Of a stretch of DNA of 64,000 nt, positions 6,899 to 14,700 are shown in pieces; within the stretch, counting starts at the first letter, position 1, and the number at the start of each line of letters is the position of its first letter. The notes under the pieces were generated by a model. That model worked only from the letters and a program-made list of their open reading frames with translations. It ran no database searches and was not told the DNA's origin. The stretch comes from VRUE01 sp963774555 (GTDB lineage: Bacteria; Actinomycetota; Thermoleophilia; Solirubrobacterales; 70-9): assembly GCA_963774555.1 (NCBI GenBank), contig CAVZFL010000002.1, positions 248,001-312,000 of the forward strand, read 5' to 3'. The translations under genes were made by a program, and so were the position numbers.

Positions 6899-8674
6899 TC
6901 AGCCCCCGACGCGCTCCCTGTGGGCGATTCGTTCGACCAGGGCGGCTCGCTCCATGCTGAGGGCGGCGCGGCGTTGGGGGTCCTCGGCTTCGCCTGCGGT
7001 GGCGATCTCGGCCTCGAGGCGGCGCTGCTCGAGCAGCAGGTAGTTGAGCTCCATCGCTTCCGGCGAGGCGGGCTCGTCGTGGGCGGTGATGACCAGTTCG
7101 GCGATCAGGCCGGCGAGCTCGGCATCGTCGCGGGGCAAGTCGGAGGCGGGGTCCTCCGGGTGCTCGCGTAGCCAGGCGGCAGCGCGGGCGCCGAGGCGGG
7201 AAAGGTGGTCGTCGGTGAGCCGGGCCAGGTACTCTCTGCCCTCCTGCGGCAGCGCGATGCACATCGCCAGCAGCGCCCGCTCGCGGCGCTCGCGCGAGGT
7301 CAGCTCGGCGCTGCGCTGCGGCGCGGGCGCGCTGCTGAGACTCGCCGCGCCCGGACCCCCGCCGCCGCTCAGCGGCTGCGCGGAAACCACCCTCCCCATC
7401 ACCATCGCCGGCTCGAGGTCGAGCCGCTCCGCCACCTGCCGCACCAGGTCGTCGCGACTGGCGCTCTCCCCCAGTCCGGCAAGGATCGGCGCCACCTCGC
7501 CCAGCGCCCGGTCGCGCTCGGCCGGCGAGCCGGCGTCGGTGCGCCCCAGCACCAGCCCGACCTGGAAGGCGGTCAGCTCGACCGCCCCGTCGAGCAGCGC
7601 CCGGAAGCGCTCCGCCCCGCCCTCGGCAACCATCATCTCCGCCGGGTCCTCTCCGGCCGGCATCGCCGCAACGCGTAGCCGCATCTTGCGCCCGGCGGCC
7701 ACCCGCTGGGCCCGCAGCATCGCCTCCTGGCCGGCGGCGTCGGCATCGAGGGCGAGGACGACCTCCTCGACCATCCCCGAGAGCGAGCCGACCTGCTCCT
7801 CGGTGATCGCCGTGCCCATCACCCCGACCGCCTCCTCTATGCCAGCCTGGTGCAAGGCGAGCACGTCGGTGTAGCCCTCGACCACGACGGCCCGGCCGGC
7901 CTTGGCGATCGCCGCCTTGGCGCGGTCGATCCCGTAGAGCATCTTGCTCTTGTGGAAGAAGTCGGTCTCCGCCGTGTTGACGTACTTAGCCCCCTGGTCG
8001 GAGCGCATCGCCCGGCCGCCGAAGCCCAGCGTGCGGCCGCGCCGGTCGCGAATCGGGAACATGATCCGCGAGCGGAAGCGGTCGTACTCCCCCCCGCCCC
8101 GGCCGCGCTGGGCGAGGCCGACGCTGCGCAGCTCCTCGACCTTGAAGCCGGCGCGCTGACCGCGCAGCAGCACCGTGTCCCAGGCACTTGGCGCGTAGCC
8201 GACGGCAAAGGCGCGCAGCACCTCCTCGCCGAGACCGCGCTCGGCGAGGTACTCGCGCGCCTTGCCCGCCTCCTCGGAGTCCCAGAGGTAGCTGGCGTAG
8301 AAGGCGGCGGTGCGGTCGAGCAGATCGCCGAGGCGCCGGCGCTGCTGCCGTCTGGCCTCGGCCCGAGGGTCCTCGCGCTCGCGCTCCAGCTCCACCCCGT
8401 AGCGATCGGCGAGCAGCTCGACCGCCTCGGCGAAGCCGAGCCCCTCCTTCTCCTCGACGAACTTGATCGTGTCGCCGCCAACCCCGCAGCCGAAGCAGTG
8501 GTAGAGCTTGTCCTGCGCGTCGACTGAGAACGACGGGGTGCGCTCCTCGTGGAAGGGGCAGAGCCCGACCCAGCGCGCGCCCTGGCGGCGCAGGTCGGTG
8601 TGGGCCGAGATCACCTCGACGATGTCGACCGCCTGCTTGACCCGCTCCAGGCTCTCCTCCGATATCAGCGCCAT
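6899..8674 (-). CDS. dnaG: DNA primase
   Basis: DnaG makes RNA primers for replication. The start at ATG 8674 gives MALISEESLERVKQAVDIVEVI and 591 residues, the normal length. The N-terminal CHC2 zinc finger is visible (C39, H42, C60, C63 in CPFHEE...YHCFGCG), followed by the basic RNA-polymerase region SRIMFPIRDRRGRTLGF and the TOPRIM domain with VVVEGYTDVLAL and LALDADAAG. The C-terminal helical DnaB-binding part is present. Its start overlaps the dgt stop by 10 nt, so the two genes are coupled, linking priming with dNTP control. Confidence 0.95.
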   Translation of the reverse strand: MALISEESLERVKQAVDIVEVISAHTDLRRQGARWVGLCPFHEERTPSFSVDAQDKLYHCFGCGVGGDTIKFVEEKEGLGFAEAVELLADRYGVELEREREDPRAEARRQQRRRLGDLLDRTAAFYASYLWDSEEAGKAREYLAERGLGEEVLRAFAVGYAPSAWDTVLLRGQRAGFKVEELRSVGLAQRGRGGGEYDRFRSRIMFPIRDRRGRTLGFGGRAMRSDQGAKYVNTAETDFFHKSKMLYGIDRAKAAIAKAGRAVVVEGYTDVLALHQAGIEEAVGVMGTAITEEQVGSLSGMVEEVVLALDADAAGQEAMLRAQRVAAGRKMRLRVAAMPAGEDPAEMMVAEGGAERFRALLDGAVELTAFQVGLVLGRTDAGSPAERDRALGEVAPILAGLGESASRDDLVRQVAERLDLEPAMVMGRVVSAQPLSGGGGPGAASLSSAPAPQRSAELTSRERRERALLAMCIALPQEGREYLARLTDDHLSRLGARAAAWLREHPEDPASDLPRDDAELAGLIAELVITAHDEPASPEAMELNYLLLEQRRLEAEIATAGEAEDPQRRAALSMERAALVERIAHRERVGG

Positions 8675-9663
8675 TCGGCCAGCTCCGCGAACTTCGCCAG
8701 GCAGTAGCGATCGGTCATTCCCGCAAGGTAGTCGGTGACGCGCTGGCAATCGTCCGCCCCCGACTCCAGCTCCGGCACCTCGCCCGGATGCTCCATGTAG
8801 TGATCGAAGAGCGCCTGCATCGCGTGGCGCACGCGCTCGTGCTCGGCGTGAGCCAGCGGCCCCAGGTAGACGCGGTCGAACATGAACTTGCGCAGGCGCA
8901 GCATCGCGCCGCCGATCTCTTCGCTCTGCACGATGTCGCCGGCCGCGCGCGAGCGCTCGACGATGTCGCGGACGAGCGTGTCGATCCGGGCCGAGCCGGT
9001 CTCGCCGAGCAGCTCGATCTGCGCCGCCGGCAGGTCCTCGGCGCGCAGCACGCCGGCCCGCAATGCGTCGTCGATGTCATGGTTGATGTAGGCGACGCGA
9101 TCGACCAGCTTGACGATCCGCCCCTCCAGCGTCGCCGGCCTGTCGCTCCCGGTGTGGTTGAGGATGCCGTCGCGCACCTGCTCGGTCAGGTTGAGGCCGC
9201 GGCCGTCGCGCTCCAACACCTCGACCACGCGCAGCGAGTGGACGTTGTGCTTGAAGCCCGAGCCACAGCGCTCGCGCAGCGCCGCGTCGAGCGCCTCCTC
9301 GCCGGCATGGCCGAAGGGCGGGTGGCCGAGATCGTGGCCGAGCCCGATCGCCTCGGTCAGGTCCTCGTTCAGCCCAAGCGCCCGAGCCACCGTGCGAGCG
9401 ATCCCACAGGCCTCCAACGTGTGCGTCAGTCGCGTCCGATAGTGATCCCCCTCCGGCGCGACGAAGACCTGTGTCTTGTGCTTAAGCCGCCGAAAGGCCT
9501 TGCTGTGAACGATCCGATCCCGATCGCGCTGGAAGGGAGTGCGCAGCGGGCTGTCGAGCTCATCGACCACACGGCGCGCGGGATAGGAGCGAGCAGCCTT
9601 CTCATCGAGGAACTGCTCCTCCCAGGCGCACACCCGATCCTCAAACGTCACCGTCGCATCCAC
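8665..9663 (-). CDS. dgt: deoxyguanosinetriphosphate triphosphohydrolase-like protein
   Basis: A 332-residue HD-domain dNTP triphosphohydrolase. The motifs are RLTHTLEACGIAR (metal-ligand H), GHDLGHPPFGHAGEEALD (HD pair and second H) and the later D of VDRVAYINHDIDDAL. The N-terminal RTPFQRDRDRIVHSKAFRRLKHKTQVF region is the usual hallmark of the family and has been split here only in description. It hydrolyses dNTPs to nucleosides and triphosphate. It is the usual neighbour of dnaG in actinobacteria and overlaps it by 10 nt. A 113-bp palindromic element separates it from recO. Confidence 0.92.
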   Translation of the reverse strand: MDATVTFEDRVCAWEEQFLDEKAARSYPARRVVDELDSPLRTPFQRDRDRIVHSKAFRRLKHKTQVFVAPEGDHYRTRLTHTLEACGIARTVARALGLNEDLTEAIGLGHDLGHPPFGHAGEEALDAALRERCGSGFKHNVHSLRVVEVLERDGRGLNLTEQVRDGILNHTGSDRPATLEGRIVKLVDRVAYINHDIDDALRAGVLRAEDLPAAQIELLGETGSARIDTLVRDIVERSRAAGDIVQSEEIGGAMLRLRKFMFDRVYLGPLAHAEHERVRHAMQALFDHYMEHPGEVPELESGADDCQRVTDYLAGMTDRYCLAKFAELAEWR

Positions 9664-9676
9664 TGTTCGATCCTAA

Positions 9677-9789
9677 GGGTCGATCCCGGCAGGGGTGGAG
9701 CGTCTTGTACTTTTTCGGCACGCGCTCGCGGCGCCAGCGGCATCCTCTGCACCGAAAAAGTTAAGCGAAACCCCTGCCGGGATCGACCC
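9677..9789. repeat. 113-bp inverted-repeat element, copy A
   Basis: Arms beginning GGGTCGATCCCGGCAGGGG and ending in its reverse complement enclose GTCTTGTACTTTTT, a variable 39-bp centre and AAAAAGTTAAGCGAAA. The same element lies inverted at 22627-22746, with identical arm cores but a different centre and different outermost bases. Copy A ends directly at the recO stop codon and lies upstream of dgt. It contains no ORF. Confidence 0.85.
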
Positions 9790-10515
9790 TCACGCCGCAG
9801 CCCGCAGCTGGACATGCGCATGATGCTCGAGGGTCTCGCCGACGGCCCGCTCGACCTGGCGCAGGGCCAGATCCTCGGCCTGTGGCGCCTCGGCCAGCGG
9901 GCTGCCGATCGCCCCGACCATGAAGCGGTGCGCTTCCTCGGAGAGCGGGAAGGCGCCGGCTTCACAGCTGGCGCAGACGACGCCGCCAGCCGCCCCGGAG
10001 AAGCCGCTCAGGTGTTCGGCCTCGCCGCAACTCGCGCAGGAGGCCAGCTCGGGAGCGAAACCGGCCGCCAAGGCCAGCTTGAGCCGGAAGGAGAGCGCCG
10101 TCTCGATGCCGGCAGCCCGCTCGGACGCCGGGTCGTCGAGCAGCGCTAGGTAGCGGCAGAGCAGGTTGTAGGCGGGCGGGTTGGCCTCGGCCGAATCGAG
10201 CAGGCGCAGCACCGCGTCGCAGGCCCGGGCTCCCGCGTTGAGCGCCGGCCCGGAGGCGCGCAGCCGGGGGTAGCCGTCGACGGTGGAGACGTTGGTCACC
10301 GTGAGCAGCTCGCCCCGCCCTTCGTGCAGGACGAGATCGAGGCGGAAGAACGGCTCCAGGCGACCGCCGAAGCGCGACTTTGGTTTTCGCGAGCCCTTGG
10401 CGATCGCCCCGATCCGCCCCCGCGTCTTCGAGTAGAGATGGAGGATGCGGTCGGCCTCGCCGTAACGGATGCTGCGCAGCACCACCGCCTCGGTCTTCAG
10501 CGTCGTTCCGGCCAT
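9790..10515 (-). CDS. recO: DNA repair protein RecO
   Basis: RecO anneals DNA and loads RecA in the RecFOR pathway. The 241-residue protein starts MAGTTLKTEAVVLRSIRYGEADRILHL, the conserved OB-fold opening, and carries a four-Cys zinc site CASCG...CASCEAG in the C-terminal half. Length is normal. The stop codon abuts repeat copy A. It lies 7 nt downstream of mutM, suggesting a repair operon mutM-recO. Confidence 0.93.
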   Translation of the reverse strand: MAGTTLKTEAVVLRSIRYGEADRILHLYSKTRGRIGAIAKGSRKPKSRFGGRLEPFFRLDLVLHEGRGELLTVTNVSTVDGYPRLRASGPALNAGARACDAVLRLLDSAEANPPAYNLLCRYLALLDDPASERAAGIETALSFRLKLALAAGFAPELASCASCGEAEHLSGFSGAAGGVVCASCEAGAFPLSEEAHRFMVGAIGSPLAEAPQAEDLALRQVERAVGETLEHHAHVQLRAAA

Positions 10516-10522
10516 GACCGGT

Positions 10523-11437
10523 TTACCGTGAACGACGAGCCGGACGGCGCCGCCGCGGTTTACGCCGCAGTCGCACCTGGCATTCCGGGCAGTAATAGGT
10601 CGAGCGCCCGGAGACGACGATGCGGACGATCGTCCCGTCGCAGCGCGGGCAGAGCTCGCCCTCGCGGGTGTGGACGAGGAACTCGTCCTGCATCGTGCCC
10701 TTCTCTCCGCGACCGTCGCGGTAGTCGTCGATTGAGGCGCCGCCGCCGTCGATCCCGGCTTCGAGGGCGGCGACGACCGCGTCGCGCAGCGCCTCCAGGT
10801 GCTCGGGCTTCATCGAGCCGGCGGGCGAGAGCGGGTGCAGGCGAGCCCGGAAGAGCGCCTCGTCGGCGTAGATGTTGCCGACGCCGGCGATGCCCGACTG
10901 GTCGAGCAGGAAGGACTTCAGCGGCGCGGTGCGCCCCGCGGCCATCTCGCCCAGGGCCTCGGCGGTGAACTCGCCGGAGAGCGGCTCGACGCCGAGCTTG
11001 GCGAAGCGCACATCGAGGTCGGCGTCGTCGATCAGGAAGGCCTCGCCGAAGCGACGCGGATCGGTGAACCAGAGCTGGCGCCCGTCGTCGAGGGTGAAGC
11101 GCGCCCGCAGGTGCCGTTCGGAGGTCGAGCGCTCTGCCTCGTACAACCGCCGCCCCTCCGAGGGATCCAGCTTCTCTTCCCCTTCGACCAGGACCAGGTT
11201 GCCGGTCATGCGCAGGTGCATGACCAGCGTCCGCCCGCCCTCCAGCGCCAGCAGCAGGTACTTGCCGCGCCGCCCCAGCCCTTCGATCGTTGCGCCCTCG
11301 ACAGCCGCCTCCAGCACCCCCGGCGGGATCGGCCGGCACCAGCGCGCATCGAGCACCTCCAACCGCTCGATCCGCCGCCCTTCGATCTCCGGCTCCAACT
11401 GCCGGCAAACGGTCTCCACCTCCGGCAGCTCGGGCAC
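10523..11437 (-). CDS. mutM: formamidopyrimidine-DNA glycosylase
   Basis: Starts MPELPEVETVCRQLEPEI, with catalytic Pro2 (P1 after Met removal) and Glu3, and ends with the zinc finger CPRCDGTIVRIVVSGRSTYYCPEC. It excises oxidised purines such as 8-oxoguanine. At 304 residues it is slightly long. A roughly 20-residue charged insertion (about residues 86-106) interrupts the strand pair after MHLRMTGNLVLV, and the DNA there carries a small 7-bp inverted repeat TCGGAGG/CCTCCGA. The helix-two-turn-helix and KSFLLDQSGIAGVGNIYADE block are intact, so it should be active. Confidence 0.93.
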   Translation of the reverse strand: MPELPEVETVCRQLEPEIEGRRIERLEVLDARWCRPIPPGVLEAAVEGATIEGLGRRGKYLLLALEGGRTLVMHLRMTGNLVLVEGEEKLDPSEGRRLYEAERSTSERHLRARFTLDDGRQLWFTDPRRFGEAFLIDDADLDVRFAKLGVEPLSGEFTAEALGEMAAGRTAPLKSFLLDQSGIAGVGNIYADEALFRARLHPLSPAGSMKPEHLEALRDAVVAALEAGIDGGGASIDDYRDGRGEKGTMQDEFLVHTREGELCPRCDGTIVRIVVSGRSTYYCPECQVRLRRKPRRRRPARRSR

Positions 11438-11457
11438 CCCCGAGTTCTACCTCATGC

Positions 11458-11569
11458 GGTCGCACTTTCCGCCGCTAGGCGGTTGAAAGTGCGACCCCAG
11501 GCGGGAATGCGCACAGATGATGCAACGCGGTCGCACTTCCCTTCGCTATGCGGCGGAAAGTGCGACCGC
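11458..11569. repeat. two tandem related palindromes between mutM and xerD
   Basis: First hairpin: GGTCGCACTTT (11458-11468) pairs with AAAGTGCGACC (11486-11496) around CCGCCGCTAGGCGGTTG. Second: 12-bp arms 11527-11538 and 11558-11569 around CCCTTCGCTATGCGGCGGA. They share the outer stem and a TTTCC...GCNATGCG...GAAAG-type core. The second ends in the xerD stop codon. Similar cores with other stems occur at 23607-23650 and 36990-37032. Confidence 0.75.
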
Positions 11570-12510
11570 TAGGCGGTGGCGCGGGGGTGGGCTTTGAAGT
11601 AGGCCTCTTTGAGGTGCTCTCCGGAGAGGTGGGTGTACATCTGGGTGGTGGAGATGTCGGCGTGGCCGAGCATCTCCTGGACGGCGCGCAGGTCGCAGCC
11701 GCCGGCGAGCAGGTGGGTGGCGAAGCTGTGGCGCAGCGTGTGCGGGCTCATCTGGCCGGCGAGGCCGGCGGCGCGAGCGTTGCGCTGGACGATCTTGTAG
11801 AGGCCCTGGCGACTGAGCGGCCCGCCGCGGAAGTTGACGAACAGCTTCGCCTCGTGACGGTCGCCGATCAGCTTCGGCCGGCCGCCGAGCAGGTAGGCCG
11901 AGATCGCCGCGATCGCCTTGCGGCCGAGTGGCACCAGGCGTTCCTTGCTGCCCTTGCCGCGGGCGCGCAGGAAGCCCTCGTGCAGGTCGACGTCGGCGAC
12001 CTCCAGCCCGATCGTCTCCGAAGCGCGCAGCCCGCAGGCATACATCACCTCGAGCAGCGCCCGGTCGCGCAACGCCGTCGGCTCGCTGCCGCTGGGCGCC
12101 GCCAGCAGCTTCTGCACCTCGGCGTAGTTGAGGACCTGGGGCAGCTTCTTCGCCCGCCGCGGGGCGCTCAGCGCCGCGGTCGGGTCGTCGCCGATCAGCT
12201 CGTCGCGGCGCAGCTGCTTGTAGAAGGAGCGCAGGCAGGCGGCCTTGCGGTGGACCGTCGCCGAGGAGCAGGCCGGCCGCTCGGCATCGCCCGTGGCCAG
12301 CTCGGCGAGGAACTCGCTGATGTCACCCGGACCGGCGGACAGGGCGTCGAGGTCATGGGCGCCAAGGTAGGCGCCGTACTGGTGCAGGTCGGTGCGATAG
12401 GCGTCGAGCGTATTGCGGGAGAGGCCTCGCTCCAGCTCCAGGTAGGAGAGGAAGTCGAGGACCAGACCCTCGAAGCGGGTCTCGGTGCGGGGCGGATCGG
12501 CAACGACCAT
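11569..12510 (-). CDS. xerD: tyrosine recombinase XerD
   Basis: A 313-residue tyrosine recombinase with the start placed at ATG 12510 (MVVADPPRTETRFEGLVLDF). The N-terminal SAM-like core-binding domain is followed by the catalytic domain with R in YACGLRASE, the HxxR box SPHTLRHSFATHLL, H in LGHADISTTQ and nucleophile Y in QMYTHLS. XerD resolves chromosome dimers at dif. It is located in a housekeeping block with pyrG and recN, as in other actinobacteria, so it is a chromosomal Xer rather than a phage integrase. Its stop lies in the right arm of a palindrome. Confidence 0.92.
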   Translation of the reverse strand: MVVADPPRTETRFEGLVLDFLSYLELERGLSRNTLDAYRTDLHQYGAYLGAHDLDALSAGPGDISEFLAELATGDAERPACSSATVHRKAACLRSFYKQLRRDELIGDDPTAALSAPRRAKKLPQVLNYAEVQKLLAAPSGSEPTALRDRALLEVMYACGLRASETIGLEVADVDLHEGFLRARGKGSKERLVPLGRKAIAAISAYLLGGRPKLIGDRHEAKLFVNFRGGPLSRQGLYKIVQRNARAAGLAGQMSPHTLRHSFATHLLAGGCDLRAVQEMLGHADISTTQMYTHLSGEHLKEAYFKAHPRATA

Positions 12511-12535
12511 GGCGGGGGGTTCTCCCCGCCGGCCC

Positions 12536-13567
12536 TCAACCCTTGCGGCGCAACACAGCACCCGCGGCGAGGGCGGCGGCGAAGAAGAGCGGGTCCTCGG
12601 CGAGCGTGCGGCCCATCGTCCGGGTTGGGAGTCCCGACGCCTCGTAGGCGGCGAGATCGAAAGGCGCCTCGTGGAGCTGGTGGCGATCGGCCACTGCAGC
12701 GACAAGAGCTGCGGTGGAGTCTTCCTCACCCTCGGGGACCGGGACCTCCACCCCACCCAGCAGCAGTTCGAGCACCGTGAGCGTGTGGTGGCTCACGGGG
12801 CGGTGGCGCTCGCGGGGGTCTGCGCTGGAGAGGCGGGGAGAAAGCAGAGTGGGTAGGCCGAGGGCAAGCGCGGCGTGAGCGGTGTCAAGCGCCGCGATAC
12901 CGCCGTGGCCGAGGCGGGTCTCGGAGCCGATGATGCCGGGACCAGGGCCGGCGAGAATCGCGTCCCAGCGGAGGCGGTTGGCAGCAGCGTCGAGCGCACC
13001 GGCGACCGAGATCGCCTCGTGCTCGCCCCCGTAGGCCGGCGCCGCGGTGATGTGGCCGCAGAGCAGGCCGCGCTCTCGCAGCTCGGCGACATCGCGGCTG
13101 AGCGACCCCGGCAGGGCGCCACCTCCCGTCTGCACGTATCCCACCTTCATCCCCGGATCGGCCTGCGCGGCGGCCCAGGCAGCCGGAGCCAGATGTCCGT
13201 GCAACGGCAGCACGAGAACCGGAGCTAGGTGCAACGTCTTGTCCCCTTCGCGAGGGGACAAGACGTTGCACCCCTCCACTGGTTCGACCGGGAACTGGAG
13301 GGAGGTGTAGTTGAGCTTGATCACGTGCTCGCGGCTCGCGCCGCTCGCCTCGAGGCCGCGGGTGAGGTTGACGTGGACCACGTCGAAGCCGCCGGAGCCG
13401 AGGTCGAGGTCGAGGGCCGCTGTGTTGACGACGACCTCGTCGCCCTCGCGCATCTCGCCCAGCAGCGCCTCGTCGGCCCAGGCGGGGCGACGCTCTCCAT
13501 CGACCTCCACCGTCAGCGGCTCGGCGCTGACGACGACGCCACGCCGCAGCTTCAGGCGCCCGCTCAC
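12536..13567 (-). CDS. DUF3866 family protein with an in-frame palindrome insertion
   Basis: A 343-residue protein of the actinobacterial DUF3866 family of unknown function, recognised by VNLTRGLEASGASREHVIKLNYTSLQ split across the first third and by GYVQTGGGALPGSLSR, AYGGEHEAI and GPGPGIIGSETRLGHGG. Between residues 98 and 115 the segment GCNVLSPREGDKTLHL interrupts the expected passage into LPLHGHLAP. It is encoded exactly by a 45-bp perfect palindrome at 13228-13272. Reading frame is preserved. The stop codon of the upstream peptidase gene overlaps its start by 4 nt. Function is unknown; conservation beside xerD suggests a housekeeping role. Confidence 0.85.
   Translation of the reverse strand: MSGRLKLRRGVVVSAEPLTVEVDGERRPAWADEALLGEMREGDEVVVNTAALDLDLGSGGFDVVHVNLTRGLEASGASREHVIKLNYTSLQFPVEPVEGCNVLSPREGDKTLHLAPVLVLPLHGHLAPAAWAAAQADPGMKVGYVQTGGGALPGSLSRDVAELRERGLLCGHITAAPAYGGEHEAISVAGALDAAANRLRWDAILAGPGPGIIGSETRLGHGGIAALDTAHAALALGLPTLLSPRLSSADPRERHRPVSHHTLTVLELLLGGVEVPVPEGEEDSTAALVAAVADRHQLHEAPFDLAAYEASGLPTRTMGRTLAEDPLFFAAALAAGAVLRRKG
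13228..13272. repeat. 45-bp perfect palindrome inside the DUF3866 coding sequence
   Basis: Two 20-bp arms match perfectly (13228-13247, GGTGCAACGTCTTGTCCCCT, with 13253-13272) around the 5-nt loop TCGCG. The unit keeps the reading frame and adds about 16 residues. Its centre, CTTGTCCCCTTCGCGAGGGGACAAG in two halves, resembles the cores of the intergenic hairpins at 11527 and 23607. Confidence 0.85.
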
Positions 13568-14673
13568 CCCGGGCCCGCAGCCGCCTCGGCGACGATGCCC
13601 TCGCAGACCTCGAGCATCGCCTCGAGGTTGCGGGCGCTGACCGACTCCTGCGGAGTGTGGTTTGCCTCGGTGCCGTTGGCGAGCAGGACGCAGTCGAAGC
13701 CGTCGAGGATGAGGGCGTTGGCATCGCTGCCGCCGCCGGTCGCGGTCCGCTCGGGCTCGAAGCCGGCGCGGCGCAGGCCCGCCTCAGCCAGCGCCAAAGC
13801 GGGAGACGACGGCAGGATCCGGTAGCCACGGAAGAGCTCTTCGATCCGCACGTCGGCGTCGCAGCCGTGCTCGCTGGCGCCCCAGGTGCAGGCATCGCTC
13901 AGCAGCCCCGCCACCTCCGCCGCCCGGCCGGCGTCGAGGCTGCGCGACTCGGCGACGATCTCGCAATGGCCGGGGACGACGTTGCCGGAGGTGCCGCCGG
14001 CGATCACGCCGACATTGGCGGTCGTCTCCTCATCAAGGCGACCCAGCTCCATGCGCGAGATCGCCGCTGCGGCTGCGGCAATCGCGTTGCTGCCGTCCTC
14101 GGGACGGATCCCAGCGTGCGCCTCGACCCCGGTGAAATCTGCCAGCACACGCTGCTGGGTCGGCGAGCTGACGATCACCTCGCCGATCGCGCTGGCGTGG
14201 TCGAGCACGAAGCCGCATTTGGAGCGCAGCGTGGATACGTCGAAGGCCTTGGCGCCGCGCAGCCCCTGCTCCTCGGCGACGGTCAGCACCAGCTCGATCC
14301 CGACCGGCGGCGGCTTGTCCGCGTGGCGGGCGACGAGCTCCATGAAGACCGCCACTGCCGCCTTGTTGTCGGCGCCGAGGATCGTCTCGCCGGCGCTGCG
14401 GAAGACGCCGTCGGATTCGACCACTTCGATCTGCCCCTTGTGGGGCACGGTGTCGATGTGGGCGCAAAACATCACCCACTCCTCGCTCGCCCCCGGCAGC
14501 CGGGCGACCAGATTTCCGGCGCCCGCTTCCGCCGCCCCGGCCGCATCGTCCTCCTCGACCTCGAGCCCGAGCGCGCGCAGCTCGGCGGCGATCGTATCCG
14601 CCACCTCCCGCTCCTCGCCGGTGGGGCTGCGAATCTCGCAGAGCCTCACGAACGTCTCGCTCAACCTCTCCAC
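13564..14673 (-). CDS. peptidase T-like M20 aminopeptidase
   Basis: A 369-residue M20-type metallopeptidase. Metal ligands are visible in MFCAHIDTVP (H, D), GADNKAAVAV (D), TVAEEQGLRGAKAFD (catalytic E and ligand E) and the closing H of GTEANHTPQESV. The order is that of peptidase T and the M20/M42-related tripeptidases, with an inserted dimerisation domain about residues 180-290. It probably removes N-terminal residues from cytoplasmic peptides. It overlaps the DUF3866 start by 4 nt and follows pyrG by 27 nt on the same strand. Confidence 0.85.
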   Translation of the reverse strand: MERLSETFVRLCEIRSPTGEEREVADTIAAELRALGLEVEEDDAAGAAEAGAGNLVARLPGASEEWVMFCAHIDTVPHKGQIEVVESDGVFRSAGETILGADNKAAVAVFMELVARHADKPPPVGIELVLTVAEEQGLRGAKAFDVSTLRSKCGFVLDHASAIGEVIVSSPTQQRVLADFTGVEAHAGIRPEDGSNAIAAAAAAISRMELGRLDEETTANVGVIAGGTSGNVVPGHCEIVAESRSLDAGRAAEVAGLLSDACTWGASEHGCDADVRIEELFRGYRILPSSPALALAEAGLRRAGFEPERTATGGGSDANALILDGFDCVLLANGTEANHTPQESVSARNLEAMLEVCEGIVAEAAAGPG

Positions 14674-14700
14674 GGTCGAACAGGCTAACCGGGAAACGCT

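Noticed and set aside
8788..10149. Long plus-strand ORF antisense to dgt and recO
   Set aside because: It mirrors well-defined minus-strand genes, has Arg/Gln-rich low-complexity translation and no family features; high GC leaves antisense frames open.
11458..11569. CRISPR-like repeat pair between mutM and xerD
   Set aside because: Only two units, each a full palindrome, with no further repeats or cas genes.
11569..12510. XerD-like gene as phage integrase of a nearby island
   Set aside because: It lies in a conserved housekeeping block and has no att duplication or phage genes beside it.
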